Positions 52,846 to 60,936 of a stretch of 64,000 nucleotides of DNA are shown here, piece by piece (within the stretch, counting starts at the first letter, position 1; the number at the start of each line of letters is the position of its first letter). Position numbers and translations under genes: made by a program. The notes under the pieces are model-generated. The model did not search any database, had not been told where the DNA came from, and saw only the letters and a program-made list of their open reading frames with translations. The stretch is from assembly GCA_002325375.1 (NCBI GenBank), contig DCRZ01000008.1, positions 293,365 through 357,364 of the forward strand, given 5' to 3'. This DNA comes from Rhodospirillaceae bacterium UBA1479 (GTDB lineage Bacteria; Pseudomonadota; Alphaproteobacteria; Rhodospirillales; Casp-alpha2).

Positions 52846-54185
52846 TAACGCCTCCCCCGCAGCCGCTGCTTCTTGATCAGGCCTTCGTACTGATGCGCGA
52901 TCAGGTGCGACTGAATCTGGGTCACCGTGTCCATGGTCACGGTGACCACGATCAGCAGCGATGTTCCACCGAAGTAGAAAGGAACCGAGAAGTTGGAGAT
53001 CAACAATTCCGGAATGGCGCAGATAATGGCCAGGTACAGGGCACCGACGCAGGTCAGGCGGGTCAGCACACGGTCCAGATACTCGGCCGTGTTCTTGCCC
53101 GGACGAATGCCGGGAACGAAGCCGCCGTACTTCTTCAGGTTTTCGGCCGTGTCGTTCACGTTGAACACGACGGCCGTATAGAAGAAGGCGAAGAACACGA
53201 TCAGGCCGATATAGATGGACATATAGACGGGGGAACCACGGCCAAGATAGGCCGCCGCTTCCGTCATCCATTCCGGTCCCTGCCCGGCCGACAGCGTGAT
53301 GACGGTGATCGGCATCAGCAGCAGCGAGGACGCGAAGATCGGCGGAATGACGCCCGCGGTATTGAGCTTGAGCGGCAGATGGGAGGATTCACCGCCCATC
53401 ATCTTGTTGCCGCGCTGGCGCTTGGGATACTGGATCAGGATCCGGCGCTGCGCGCGTTCGACGAACACGCAGAGCGCGATCGTCGCAACGGCCATCACCA
53501 TGATGCCGATGATCAGGCCTGTCGGCAGCGCACCCGTGCGGCCCATTTCGAAGGTCCCGGCAAGGGCCACCGGCAATTCGGCCACAATACCGGCAAAGAT
53601 GATCAGCGAAATGCCGTTTCCGACGCCGCGCGCGGTGATCTGTTCACCCAACCACATCAGGAACATGGTGCCGCCGGTCAGCGTCACGACCACGGAGAAC
53701 CGGAAGAAATAGCCCGGTTCATGAACCGCCGGCCCCTGGTTGCCTGACATGCCCTCAATACCCACGGCAATGCCGTAGGCCTGCAGAAGGCAGATCAGCA
53801 CCGTGAGATAGCGCGTGTACTGGTTGATCCGCTTGCGGCCGGATTCGCCTTCCTTCTTCATCTGCTCCAACGACGGCGAAATCGACGTCATCAGCTGCAT
53901 GATGATGGAGGCAGAGATGTACGGCATGATGTTGAGCGCGAAGATCGTCATGCGCCCCAACGCACCGCCCGCGAACATGTTGAACATGCCCAGAACACCG
54001 CTCTGATTGGCGCGGAATATCTCTTCCAACACCACCGGGTCGATGCCCGGCAGCGGGATGAACGTGCCCAGCCTGTAAACGATGAGCGCACCCAGCGTGA
54101 ACCAGATGCGCTTCTTCAACTCAGTCGCCTTCGAGAAGGCGCCCAGGTTTACGTTGGCGGCAAGTTGTTCGGCGGCAGAGGCCAT
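52845..54185 (-). CDS. secY: Protein translocase subunit SecY
   Basis: A 446-residue channel with ten membrane helices. Conserved blocks include KKRIWFTLGALIVYRLGTFIPLPGID, the plug region with FNMFAGGALGRMTIFALNIMPYISASIIMQL, and the cytoplasmic loop KYGGFVPGIRPGKNTAEYLDRVLTRLT that contacts ribosome and SecA. The C-terminal LIAHQYEGLIKKQRLRGRR is typical. Forms SecYEG. It sits between rplO (43-bp gap) and adk (1-bp overlap). Confidence 0.98.
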   Translation of the reverse strand: MASAAEQLAANVNLGAFSKATELKKRIWFTLGALIVYRLGTFIPLPGIDPVVLEEIFRANQSGVLGMFNMFAGGALGRMTIFALNIMPYISASIIMQLMTSISPSLEQMKKEGESGRKRINQYTRYLTVLICLLQAYGIAVGIEGMSGNQGPAVHEPGYFFRFSVVVTLTGGTMFLMWLGEQITARGVGNGISLIIFAGIVAELPVALAGTFEMGRTGALPTGLIIGIMVMAVATIALCVFVERAQRRILIQYPKRQRGNKMMGGESSHLPLKLNTAGVIPPIFASSLLLMPITVITLSAGQGPEWMTEAAAYLGRGSPVYMSIYIGLIVFFAFFYTAVVFNVNDTAENLKKYGGFVPGIRPGKNTAEYLDRVLTRLTCVGALYLAIICAIPELLISNFSVPFYFGGTSLLIVVTVTMDTVTQIQSHLIAHQYEGLIKKQRLRGRR

Positions 54186-54228
54186 TCAGTCTTCTCCGGC
54201 GGCGGGGGCGGATGCCCTCACCGATCTG

Positions 54229-54786
54229 TTATTCGGCGGATTCCCCGGCGGCGGCCTTGTCCTGGGCGCGGCGCTTGTTTTTGCCGCGGATCCCCTTGGT
54301 TTCGCTCGCTTCGTCCTTCGCGACGGTCGGCGCCGACACGGTCACCTTACCGCCGGCCTTTTCGACCGCGGCGATGGCACCCTTGGTGGCGCTTTCGATT
54401 TCAAGCGTGACCTTGGACTTCAATTCACCGTGACCAAGGAGACGCACGCCGTCTTTCCGCTTCTTCGCGACACCGGCTTCGACCAGCATGGCCGTCGTCA
54501 GCGTCTTGGAGCCGTCGATGCGCTTGGCATCAATCGCTTCCTGCAGCAGGCCGACGTTCAGTTCGGCGAACTCCTTGGAGAACGGGTTCGTGAAGCCGCG
54601 CTTGGGCAGACGCCGGTAGATCGGCATCTGGCCGCCTTCAAAGCCCAGCAGGCTGACGCCCGAGCGGGACTTCTGGCCCTTCATCCCCTTGCCGGACGTC
54701 TTGCCGGTGCCGGAAGCAATGCCGCGGCCGACGCGCTTACGCGGACGGGTCGCACCCAGATTGTCACTGATTTCGTTCAAACGCAT
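54229..54786 (-). CDS. rplO: 50S ribosomal protein L15
   Basis: A 185-residue L15: MRLNEISDNLGATRPRKRVGRGIASGTGKTSGKGMKGQKSRSGVSLLGFEGGQMPIYRRLPKRGFTNPF is highly conserved. The C-terminal 25-30 residues are an extra lysine- and alanine-rich tail (GIRGKNKRRAQDKAAAGESAE), so the protein is longer than the usual 145-165. Binds 23S rRNA domain II. It lies 23 bp after rpmD. Confidence 0.97.
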   Translation of the reverse strand: MRLNEISDNLGATRPRKRVGRGIASGTGKTSGKGMKGQKSRSGVSLLGFEGGQMPIYRRLPKRGFTNPFSKEFAELNVGLLQEAIDAKRIDGSKTLTTAMLVEAGVAKKRKDGVRLLGHGELKSKVTLEIESATKGAIAAVEKAGGKVTVSAPTVAKDEASETKGIRGKNKRRAQDKAAAGESAE

Positions 54787-54809
54787 GGCGGTATTCCTTC
54801 GTTAAGTAT

Positions 54810-55001
54810 TTAGTCGCCTTGCTCGACCCGCACCAGGTGGCTGACTTTATTAATCATGCCACGCACGGCCGGAGTATCTTCCAGCACGCGCGAGCGGTGC
54901 AATTTATTCAGGCCCAGGCCCTTGAGGGTTGCGCGCTGATCCGCCGGACGGCCGATGTGGCTGCCGGTCTGCGTGACTTTGACGGTCTTCTTGTCTGCCA
55001 T
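54810..55001 (-). CDS. rpmD: 50S ribosomal protein L30
   Basis: A 63-residue L30 (VKVTQTGSHIGRPADQRATLKGLGLNKLHRSRVLEDTPAVRGMINKVSHLVRVE), the ferredoxin-like small 50S protein. Full length for bacteria. It lies 14 bp after rpsE in the usual spc order rpsE-rpmD-rplO. Confidence 0.97.
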   Translation of the reverse strand: MADKKTVKVTQTGSHIGRPADQRATLKGLGLNKLHRSRVLEDTPAVRGMINKVSHLVRVEQGD

Positions 55002-55015
55002 CTTCAGGGTTCCAA

Positions 55016-55618
55016 TCAGGCCTGTTCGGTCGTGGCGGAAACGTCGTCGCGACGCTGCACGATATCGCCGACCTTTTTCGAGCGGCGGGCCGCCACGGTG
55101 CGCGGCGACTGAATTTCCTGCAATGCGGCGAAGGTCGCCTTGACCATGTTGTAGGGGTTAGCGCTGCCCATGGACTTGGCAACGACGTCCTGGACGCCCA
55201 TGGTTTCGAACACGGCGCGCATGGGGCCGCCCGAAATAATACCCGTGCCCGGAGGGGCGGAGCGCATGATCACCCGGCCGGCGCCGAAGCGCCCGGCAAC
55301 GTCATGGTGCAGCGTACGGCCTTCGCGCAGCGGCACGCGGATCATGTTGCGCTTGGCGGAGTCCGTGGCCTTGCGGATGGCTTCCGGCACTTCGCGCGCC
55401 TTGCCCGATCCGTAACCGACCCGGCCCTTGCCGTCGCCGACAACCACCAGGGCCGCGAACGAGAACCGCCGCCCACCCTTGACCACTTTGGCCACGCGGT
55501 TGATGTAGACCAGCTTGTCGGTCAGTTCAGAATCTTCCCGCTGCTCGGGAGAGCGATCCCGGTCACGCCGTCCGCGCGGACCCCGTCCCTGACCTTGTTC
55601 GTTGCGTTGCTCTGCCAT
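55016..55618 (-). CDS. rpsE: 30S ribosomal protein S5
   Basis: A 200-residue S5. The core FSFAALVVVGDGKGRVGYGSGKAREVPEAIRKATDSAKRNMIRVPL and APPGTGIISGGPMRAVFETMGVQDVVAKSMGSANPYNMVKATFAAL is conserved. Both ends are extended: an N-terminal Arg/Gly/Gln-rich segment of about 30 residues and a C-terminal VAARRSKKVGDIVQRRDDVSATTEQA. The additions match alphaproteobacterial S5. S5 takes part in decoding accuracy and mRNA helicase activity. Confidence 0.97.
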   Translation of the reverse strand: MAEQRNEQGQGRGPRGRRDRDRSPEQREDSELTDKLVYINRVAKVVKGGRRFSFAALVVVGDGKGRVGYGSGKAREVPEAIRKATDSAKRNMIRVPLREGRTLHHDVAGRFGAGRVIMRSAPPGTGIISGGPMRAVFETMGVQDVVAKSMGSANPYNMVKATFAALQEIQSPRTVAARRSKKVGDIVQRRDDVSATTEQA

Positions 55619-55651
55619 GAGGCTGTTCCTGATTTCCTAGAATGCGTTGAT

Positions 55652-56014
55652 TTAGAACGACAAGCCGGCTTCACGCGCGGCATCGGCGAGCGCCTTGACC
55701 CGCCCATGGTACTTGTAGCCACCACGGTCGAAGATCACTTCCTTGATGCCTTCCTTGACGGCGCGGGTGGCAATCAGTTTGCCCACCTCACCAGCGGCGG
55801 CAACGTTGCAGCCCTTGGCCAATTTGCCTTTGAGTTCCTTGTCCAGGGACGATGCGGCGGCAACGGTCTTGCCGGCGCGGTCGTCGATGACCTGGGCATA
55901 GATATGCAGGCCGGAGCGGAACACAGCCAGGCGCAAGCGGCCGCCGGCGGCCTTGCGGACCTGGCGCCGAACGCGCGACTGGCGCTTTTCGAATTTTTCG
56001 CGAGCGTTGGCCAT
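55652..56014 (-). CDS. rplR: 50S ribosomal protein L18
   Basis: A 120-residue L18: KFEKRQSRVRRQVRKAAGGRLRLAVFRSGLHIYAQVIDDRAGKTVAAASSLDKEL, ending EVIFDRGGYKYHGRVKALADAAREAGLSF. It binds 5S rRNA with L5 and places it on the central protuberance. It lies three bases after the rplF stop in the usual order. Confidence 0.98.
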   Translation of the reverse strand: MANAREKFEKRQSRVRRQVRKAAGGRLRLAVFRSGLHIYAQVIDDRAGKTVAAASSLDKELKGKLAKGCNVAAAGEVGKLIATRAVKEGIKEVIFDRGGYKYHGRVKALADAAREAGLSF

Positions 56015-56017
56015 GAC

Positions 56018-56551
56018 TTACTTCTTCTTCCCTTCCTTGCGGAGAATGAATTCACCGGCATAGCGGACACCTTTGCCCTTGTAGGGCTCGGGCGGACGAT
56101 ACGCGCGGATTTCCGCCGCGACCTGGCCGACAAGCTGCTTGTCGATGCCTTCAATAACGACCTGCGTCTGTTCCGGGCAGGCGATCTTGATGCCGGCCGG
56201 GACCGGATACTCGACGTCGTGGCTGAAGCCGAGCTGCAGAACCAGCTTGTTCCCCTGCATGGCGGCACGATAGCCGACGCCGGAAATATCCAGCTGCTTC
56301 TTGAACCCCTGGCTGACGCCTTCCACCAGGTTATTCACCTTGGTGCGGCTCATGCCCCACATCTGTCGGGCGCGCTGGGTGTCGTTCGCGGGCGCGAACT
56401 TGATCAGATTATCTTCCATGGTGACGATGACGTCGTCGACCAGGGTCTCGCTCAGCTCGCCCAGCTTGCCCTTGGCCTTGACCGTCATGCCGTCGATTTC
56501 GACGGTGACGCCATCAGGCACCTGGACCGGGTTTTTTCCAATACGCGACAT
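56018..56551 (-). CDS. rplF: 50S ribosomal protein L6
   Basis: A 177-residue L6 starting MSRIGKNPVQVPDGVTVEIDGMTVKAKGKLGELSETL, with the C-terminal KQLVGQVAAEIRAYRPPEPYKGKGVRYAGEFILRKEGKKK. ATG 56551 is chosen; a longer frame overlaps the rpsH gap and is not supported by conservation. Contacts the sarcin-ricin loop region. Confidence 0.97.
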   Translation of the reverse strand: MSRIGKNPVQVPDGVTVEIDGMTVKAKGKLGELSETLVDDVIVTMEDNLIKFAPANDTQRARQMWGMSRTKVNNLVEGVSQGFKKQLDISGVGYRAAMQGNKLVLQLGFSHDVEYPVPAGIKIACPEQTQVVIEGIDKQLVGQVAAEIRAYRPPEPYKGKGVRYAGEFILRKEGKKK

Positions 56552-56586
56552 AATGAACCGCCTTCTCGTTCGTTCGCCGGGTGCTC

Positions 56587-56985
56587 TTAGAACACCTGGC
56601 AGAGAATTTCGCCGCCGACGTTGTGTTCGCGGCATTCATGATCGGACAGCACGCCCCGCGGGGTCGACAGGATGGAGATGCCCAGCCCGTTGTAGACCCG
56701 CGGCAGGTCGCCGATGCCCGAATAGACACGCCGGCCCGGCGTCGACACGCGCTGGATCTCGCGGATCACGGGCTGGCCTTCGTGGTACTTCAGTTCGATT
56801 TCCAGTTCCGCCATGCCGGGCTTTTCTTCGCGCTTTTGAAAGCCACGGATGTAGCCTTCGCGCTTCAGAACCTCGAGCACGTTGGCCCGAAGATTCGAAG
56901 ACGGCGACAGAACCACGGCTTTGCGCGCCTGTTGTCCGTTGCGGATGCGGGTGAGCATATCACCCAGGGGATCGGTCATAGACAT
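56587..56985 (-). CDS. rpsH: 30S ribosomal protein S8
   Basis: A 132-residue S8: MTDPLGDMLTRIRNGQQARKAVVLSPSSNLRANVLEVLKREGYIRGF, and the C-terminal STPRGVLSDHECREHNVGGEILCQVF. S8 is the translational repressor of the spc operon in E. coli through an rplE leader; no obvious matching helix was sought here. Start ATG 56985 or, two codons later, ATG 56979. Confidence 0.97.
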   Translation of the reverse strand: MSMTDPLGDMLTRIRNGQQARKAVVLSPSSNLRANVLEVLKREGYIRGFQKREEKPGMAELEIELKYHEGQPVIREIQRVSTPGRRVYSGIGDLPRVYNGLGISILSTPRGVLSDHECREHNVGGEILCQVF

Positions 56986-57003
56986 GCCAGTATCTTTCCC
57001 TTC

Positions 57004-57309
57004 CTACCAGCTCGACTTGACCATGCCGGGAATCATCCCGTCAGAGGCCAAATCCCGCATAGCAATGCGGGAAATCTTGAATTTGCGATAATTCCCGCGT
57101 GACCGGCCCGACAATTCGCACCGCAGGCGGTACCTGGTGGGCGAGGAGTTGCGGGGCAGTGCCGCCAGTTTGAGGTGCGCATTGAAGCGGTCTTCCGGCG
57201 ATGCCGTTTCGTCTTTCGTGATCGCCTTAAGACGTGCCCGTTTCGCGGCATAGCTCTTCGCCATGCGGGCCCGCTTGTTGTTTTTCTCAATCGCGCTTTT
57301 CTTCGCCAT
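57004..57309 (-). CDS. rpsN: 30S ribosomal protein S14 (zinc-independent type)
   Basis: A 101-residue S14: MAKKSAIEKNNKRARMAKSYAAKRARLKAI, and the C-terminal RLRCELSGRSRGNYRKFKISRIAMRDLASDGMIPGMVKSSW. No CxxC pair is present, so this is the long C-minus form that does not bind zinc. The position between rplE and rpsH is standard. Confidence 0.98.
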   Translation of the reverse strand: MAKKSAIEKNNKRARMAKSYAAKRARLKAITKDETASPEDRFNAHLKLAALPRNSSPTRYRLRCELSGRSRGNYRKFKISRIAMRDLASDGMIPGMVKSSW

Positions 57310-57335
57310 TACTCGATCTCCATCCGCCGCTGGGC

Positions 57336-57881
57336 TTACTTAGTGGCCAGCGGCATGTTGAAAGCTTTCAACAAAGCCTTCGCTTCATCATCGGTTACGG
57401 CCGAGGTGCAGATCACGATGTCCATACCCCGGACCTTGTCGACCTGGTCATAGTCGATTTCCGGGAACACGATCTGTTCCTTCAGCCCCATGGCGAAGTT
57501 GCCATGTCCGTCGAAACACTTGCCCTGGATGCCGCGGAAATCGCGAACACGCGGCAGCGCGATGTTCACAAGGCGGTCCAGAAATTCGTACATGCGGTCT
57601 TTACGCAAGGTGACCTTGGCGCCGATGACCATGCCTTCGCGCAGCTTGAAGCCGGCAATGGACTTCTTGGCCCGGGTCGCCACCGGCTTCTGGCCGGTGA
57701 TGCGGGTCAGGTCCTCAAGTGCGCCATCGACGCGCTTGCGATCCTCGGTGGCGTCGCCGACACCCATGTTGAGAACGATCTTCTCAAGCTTGGGAACCTG
57801 ATAGGTGTTCGCGTAACCGAACTCCTCCATCAAGGCCGGCTTGATTTCCTTCTCGTAGACTTCTTTGAGCCGTGTAGCCAT
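57336..57881 (-). CDS. rplE: 50S ribosomal protein L5
   Basis: A 181-residue L5: MATRLKEVYEKEIKPALMEEFGYANTYQVPKLEKIVLNMGVGDA, ending with IDYDQVDKVRGMDIVICTSAVTDDEAKALLKAFNMP. ATG 57881 is used; the longer frame to 57950 reads into rplX. Binds 5S rRNA and contacts the P-site tRNA. Confidence 0.98.
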   Translation of the reverse strand: MATRLKEVYEKEIKPALMEEFGYANTYQVPKLEKIVLNMGVGDATEDRKRVDGALEDLTRITGQKPVATRAKKSIAGFKLREGMVIGAKVTLRKDRMYEFLDRLVNIALPRVRDFRGIQGKCFDGHGNFAMGLKEQIVFPEIDYDQVDKVRGMDIVICTSAVTDDEAKALLKAFNMPLATK

Positions 57882-57897
57882 CGTCAGAGGCCCTCGC

Positions 57898-58212
57898 TTA
57901 ATCAATCTGCTCGCCGGACCGCTTGGCAAAGCGGACCTTGCGGCCGTCATTCAGGATCTTGGTACCGACGCGGGTCGGCTTGCCGTCCTTGGGGTCCAGA
58001 TGGGCCAAATTCGACAGGTGGATGGGGGCTTCACGTTCGATGATGCCACCCGTGGACGTCTGCGTCGCACGCTGGTGCCGCTTCATGCGGTTGACACCTT
58101 GGACAACGGCGCGGTCGGCGGCGGGAAGCACCTTAAGCACTTCGCCTTCCTTGCCCTTGTCGCGGCCGGTCAGAACGACGACCTTATCGCCCTTTTTGAT
58201 TCTCGCTACCAT
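57898..58212 (-). CDS. rplX: 50S ribosomal protein L24
   Basis: A 104-residue L24 with the KOW motif IKKGDKVVVLTGRDKGKEGEVLKVLPAADRAVVQGVNRMKRHQR and the typical GGIIEREAPIHLSNLAHLDP. An assembly initiator for the 50S subunit. It lies 15 bp after rplN and 16 bp before rplE. Confidence 0.98.
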   Translation of the reverse strand: MVARIKKGDKVVVLTGRDKGKEGEVLKVLPAADRAVVQGVNRMKRHQRATQTSTGGIIEREAPIHLSNLAHLDPKDGKPTRVGTKILNDGRKVRFAKRSGEQID

Positions 58213-58227
58213 TTCTGCGGTTCCTCG

Positions 58228-58596
58228 TCAGATCACTTCCGGCGCCAGGGACACGATCTTCATGTAGGCCTTGGCCCGAAGTTCGCGGGTCACCGGGCCG
58301 AAGATACGCGTGCCGATGGGCTCGCCGGCGCTGTTGATCAGCACGGCGGCATTGCTGTCGAAGCGGATCGTCGTGCCGTCCGCGCGGCGAATGTCTTTCG
58401 CCGTGCGCACGACGACAGCCTTCACGACCTCGCCCTTCTTCACGCGGCCCCGCGGGATCGCTTCCTTGACGGAGCAAACGATCACGTCACCCACGGAAGC
58501 GTACTTGCGCTTCGAACCGCCCAGCACCTTGATGCACTGGACCCGGCGGGCGCCGGAGTTATCGGCAACGTCCAAGTTTGTTTCGGACTGGATCAT
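58228..58596 (-). CDS. rplN: 50S ribosomal protein L14
   Basis: A 122-residue L14: MIQSETNLDVADNSGARRVQCIKVLGGSKRKYASVGDVIVCSVKEAIPRGRVKKGEVVKAVVVRT, ending RIFGPVTRELRAKAYMKIVSLAPEVI. Standard length, sits at the intersubunit bridge region. Confidence 0.98.
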   Translation of the reverse strand: MIQSETNLDVADNSGARRVQCIKVLGGSKRKYASVGDVIVCSVKEAIPRGRVKKGEVVKAVVVRTAKDIRRADGTTIRFDSNAAVLINSAGEPIGTRIFGPVTRELRAKAYMKIVSLAPEVI

Positions 58597-58653
58597 TGTT
58601 CTTGTCCTTGATTAAAGAGCATCTACCACTGGGCCATTGGGCCCGGTTCGGCG

Positions 58654-58890
58654 TCAGCCCGCCTCGCTAATCACTTCCCAGGTCTTCCGCTTCGAAATCG
58701 GGCGGGTTTCCCGGATCTGAACCTGGTCGCCAACCTTGCACGCGTTGTTTTCGTCGTGCGCGGCGTACTTCTTGGTCCGCTTGATGAACTTCTTGTAGAG
58801 CGGATGCTTGAACCGGCGTTCAACCTGAACGGTCACGGTCTTGTCCATCTTGTCGCTGACGACGACGCCCTGCAGAGTACGTTTCGGCAT
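58654..58890 (-). CDS. rpsQ: 30S ribosomal protein S17
   Basis: A 78-residue S17: MPKRTLQGVVVSDKMDKTVTVQVERRFKHPLYKKFIKRTKKYAAHDENNACKVGDQVQIRETRPISKRKTWEVI. OB-fold 16S rRNA binder. It lies 17 bp after rpmC. Confidence 0.97.
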   Translation of the reverse strand: MPKRTLQGVVVSDKMDKTVTVQVERRFKHPLYKKFIKRTKKYAAHDENNACKVGDQVQIRETRPISKRKTWEVISEAG

Positions 58891-58907
58891 CTTTCGCTAC
58901 CTCTTTG

Positions 58908-59114
58908 TCAGGACGCCGCGGCGACGGTGCCGCGCTCGCCCAGAATGGTTTTGATGCGCGCGATGTCGCGGCGAACCGCCCGCACCTGCGCCGTGTTTTC
59001 CAAAGCACCCGACGCCTGCTGGAAGCGCAGATTGAAGGCTTCCTTTTTCAGGCCCATGAGCTGGTCCTTCAACTCGTCGTCGGACTTGGTCTTGAGATCA
59101 ATAGCCTTCGTCAT
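58908..59114 (-). CDS. rpmC: 50S ribosomal protein L29
   Basis: A 68-residue L29: DDELKDQLMGLKKEAFNLRFQQASGALENTAQVRAVRRDIARIKTILGER, an all-helical protein at the peptide exit tunnel near the SRP and trigger factor docking site. It follows rplP by three bases. Confidence 0.97.
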   Translation of the reverse strand: MTKAIDLKTKSDDELKDQLMGLKKEAFNLRFQQASGALENTAQVRAVRRDIARIKTILGERGTVAAAS

Positions 59115-59117
59115 GGC

Positions 59118-59537
59118 TTAGTGCTCCTCGCCCAGGCGGGTGACGAACCGCGTTTCGATGGGCAGCTTGGCGGCCGCAAGCTCCATGGCCTCTTTCGCCA
59201 CTTCGTACGAAACGCCGTCGATTTCGAACATGATCCGGCCCGGCTTCACGCGGGCGGCCCAGAATTCCGGCGTACCCTTACCTTTACCCTGGCGGACTTC
59301 GGCCGGCTTCTTCGACACCGGCACGTCCGGGAAGATACGGATCCACACTCGCCCTGCGCGCTTCATGTGGCGCGTCATGGCACGGCGCGCGGCTTCGATC
59401 TGACGCGACGTGATACGGTTCGGCGAGGTCGCCTTCAGGCCGAAGGCACCGAAGTTGAGCGTCGTTCCACCCTTGGCGTTGCCATGGATGCGGCCTTTGA
59501 AGGCCTTCCGGTATTTCATTCTTTTCGGGGCCAGCAT
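59118..59537 (-). CDS. rplP: 50S ribosomal protein L16
   Basis: A 139-residue L16: MLAPKRMKYRKAFKGRIHGNAKGGTTLNFGAFGLKATSPNRITSRQIEAARRAMTRHMKRAGRVWIRIFPDVPVSKKPAEVRQGKGKGTPEFWAARVKPGRIMFEIDGV. Near the peptidyl transferase centre; the conserved loop lies around PVSKKPAEVRQGKGKG. It follows rpsC by 45 bp. Confidence 0.98.
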   Translation of the reverse strand: MLAPKRMKYRKAFKGRIHGNAKGGTTLNFGAFGLKATSPNRITSRQIEAARRAMTRHMKRAGRVWIRIFPDVPVSKKPAEVRQGKGKGTPEFWAARVKPGRIMFEIDGVSYEVAKEAMELAAAKLPIETRFVTRLGEEH

Positions 59538-59582
59538 GTTCCGTCGCCTATCCCAGTTTTGATTCTATCCGACCGATACCGC

Positions 59583-60263
59583 TTAGCGGACCGGCTGTTG
59601 TTCCTGCGCGAGCTTGTCCATCGCCATCGGATCGTGGGCAAGAATTTCGCCCTTGTAGATCCAGACCTTCACGCCGCAGGCGCCGTAGGTCGTTTTGGCA
59701 GTGGCTTCGCCATAGTCAATGTTGGCGCGCAGCGTGTGCAGGGGCACGCGGCCCTCGCGATACCACTGCATGCGCGCGATTTCCGCACCACCCAGACGGC
59801 CCGCACAATTGATGCGGATGCCTTCGGCCCCGAGACGCAGCGCCGACTGCACCGCGCGCTTCATGGCCCGACGGATCGACACGCGGCGTTCCATCTGCTG
59901 GGCGACGTTTTCGGCAACCAGCTGGGCGTCGATTTCCGGCTTGCGGATTTCGACGATGTTCAGGTGCACTTCCGAAGAGGTCATGGCGGCGACTTCGCGG
60001 CGCAGCTTTTCGATATCCGCGCCCTTCTTGCCGATGACCACGCCAGGGCGGGCCGTGTGGATCGTCACGCGGGCCTTCTTGGCGGGACGCTCGATGATGA
60101 TCTTCGACACGCCGGCCTGGTGCAGGCGGTCTTTCAGCATCTTGCGGATCTTGATGTCCTCGTGCAGCAGGGTCGCGTAATCGCCGTCGTTGGCGAACCA
60201 CCGCGAATCCCATGTGCGGTTGATGCCGAGGCGGAGCCCGACCGGATTGACTTTCTGACCCAT
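59583..60263 (-). CDS. rpsC: 30S ribosomal protein S3
   Basis: A 226-residue S3. MGQKVNPVGLRLGINRTWDSRWFANDGDYATLLHEDIKIRKML begins the protein. The KH domain is ARVTIHTARPGVVIGKKGADIEKLRREVAAM, and the C-terminal part has IRINCAGRLGGAEIARMQWYREGRVPLHTLRANIDYG. It is part of the mRNA entry helicase. It directly abuts rplV. Confidence 0.98.
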   Translation of the reverse strand: MGQKVNPVGLRLGINRTWDSRWFANDGDYATLLHEDIKIRKMLKDRLHQAGVSKIIIERPAKKARVTIHTARPGVVIGKKGADIEKLRREVAAMTSSEVHLNIVEIRKPEIDAQLVAENVAQQMERRVSIRRAMKRAVQSALRLGAEGIRINCAGRLGGAEIARMQWYREGRVPLHTLRANIDYGEATAKTTYGACGVKVWIYKGEILAHDPMAMDKLAQEQQPVR

Positions 60264-60644
60264 TTAGGCGGTCTCCTCACGTTCGCGCACGATGACCCGA
60301 AGGTTCGAGAACGGTTTCTCGATGCGCCCCACGCGCCCGCGGGCACGTGCTTTCCATCGTTTCATGACCAGACTGCGACCCACTGTGGCCTCCGACACGA
60401 CCAGGCGGTCGACGTCGAGCTGGTGGTTGTTTTCCGCGTTGGCAATCGCGCTTTCCAGGACCTTCTTTACCTCGATCGCAATGCGACGCTTGGAGAAGGT
60501 CAGCTGCGCCAGCGCCCGTTCGCAGGGCAGACCGCGGATGCTTTCAGCAACCAGGTTCAGCTTGCGCGCGCTGGTCCGGATGTGCCGGGAATAGGCCATC
60601 GCTTCGTTGTCCTTGAGGGGACGTTCTGCAGAAGACTTACCCAT
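60264..60644 (-). CDS. rplV: 50S ribosomal protein L22
   Basis: A 126-residue L22: AYSRHIRTSARKLNLVAESIRGLPCERALAQLTFSKRRIAIEVKKVLESAIANAENNHQLDVDRLVVSEATVGRSLVMKRWKARARGRVGRIEKPFSNLRVIV. The long beta-hairpin (MKRWKARARGRVGRI) lines the exit tunnel and is where macrolide resistance mutations occur in other bacteria. It ends directly before rpsC. Confidence 0.98.
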   Translation of the reverse strand: MGKSSAERPLKDNEAMAYSRHIRTSARKLNLVAESIRGLPCERALAQLTFSKRRIAIEVKKVLESAIANAENNHQLDVDRLVVSEATVGRSLVMKRWKARARGRVGRIEKPFSNLRVIVREREETA

Positions 60645-60646
60645 GA

Positions 60647-60925
60647 TTAGCCCCTCTTCGCCTTCTTGTCGGCAGCGTGGCCGTGATAGGTCCGGCTCGG
60701 CGAGAATTCGCCGAACTTGTGGCCGATCATTTCCTCGGTCACCAGGACAGGGATGAACTTCTGGCCGTTGTAGACGCCGAAATTCAGACCCACGAACTGG
60801 GGCAGAATGGTCGACCGGCGAGACCAGGTCTTGATCACCGAATTACGTCCGGACGCCCGAGTTTCTTCTGCCTTCTTCAGCAGATAACCGTCGACGAAAG
60901 GACCTTTCCAAACGGAACGTGACAT
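60647..60925 (-). CDS. rpsS: 30S ribosomal protein S19
   Basis: A 92-residue S19: MSRSVWKGPFVDGYLLKKAEETRASGRNSVIKTWSRRSTILPQFVGLNFGVYNGQKFIPVLVTEEMIGHKFGEFSPSRTYHGHAADKKAKRG. It binds the 30S head with S13. It lies three bases after the rplV start codon region in the standard S10-operon order. Confidence 0.98.
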   Translation of the reverse strand: MSRSVWKGPFVDGYLLKKAEETRASGRNSVIKTWSRRSTILPQFVGLNFGVYNGQKFIPVLVTEEMIGHKFGEFSPSRTYHGHAADKKAKRG

Positions 60926-60936
60926 CGATCGCTCCT

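Noticed and set aside
52195..53271. A 358-codon version of adenylate kinase
   Set aside because: The first 142 codons are the out-of-frame shadow of secY. The kinase starts at ATG 52845 at the TAATG overlap.
58905..60650. A 581-codon plus-strand open frame antisense to rpmC-rplP-rpsC-rplV
   Set aside because: It spans several ribosomal protein genes on the other strand. Shadow of high-GC third codon positions.
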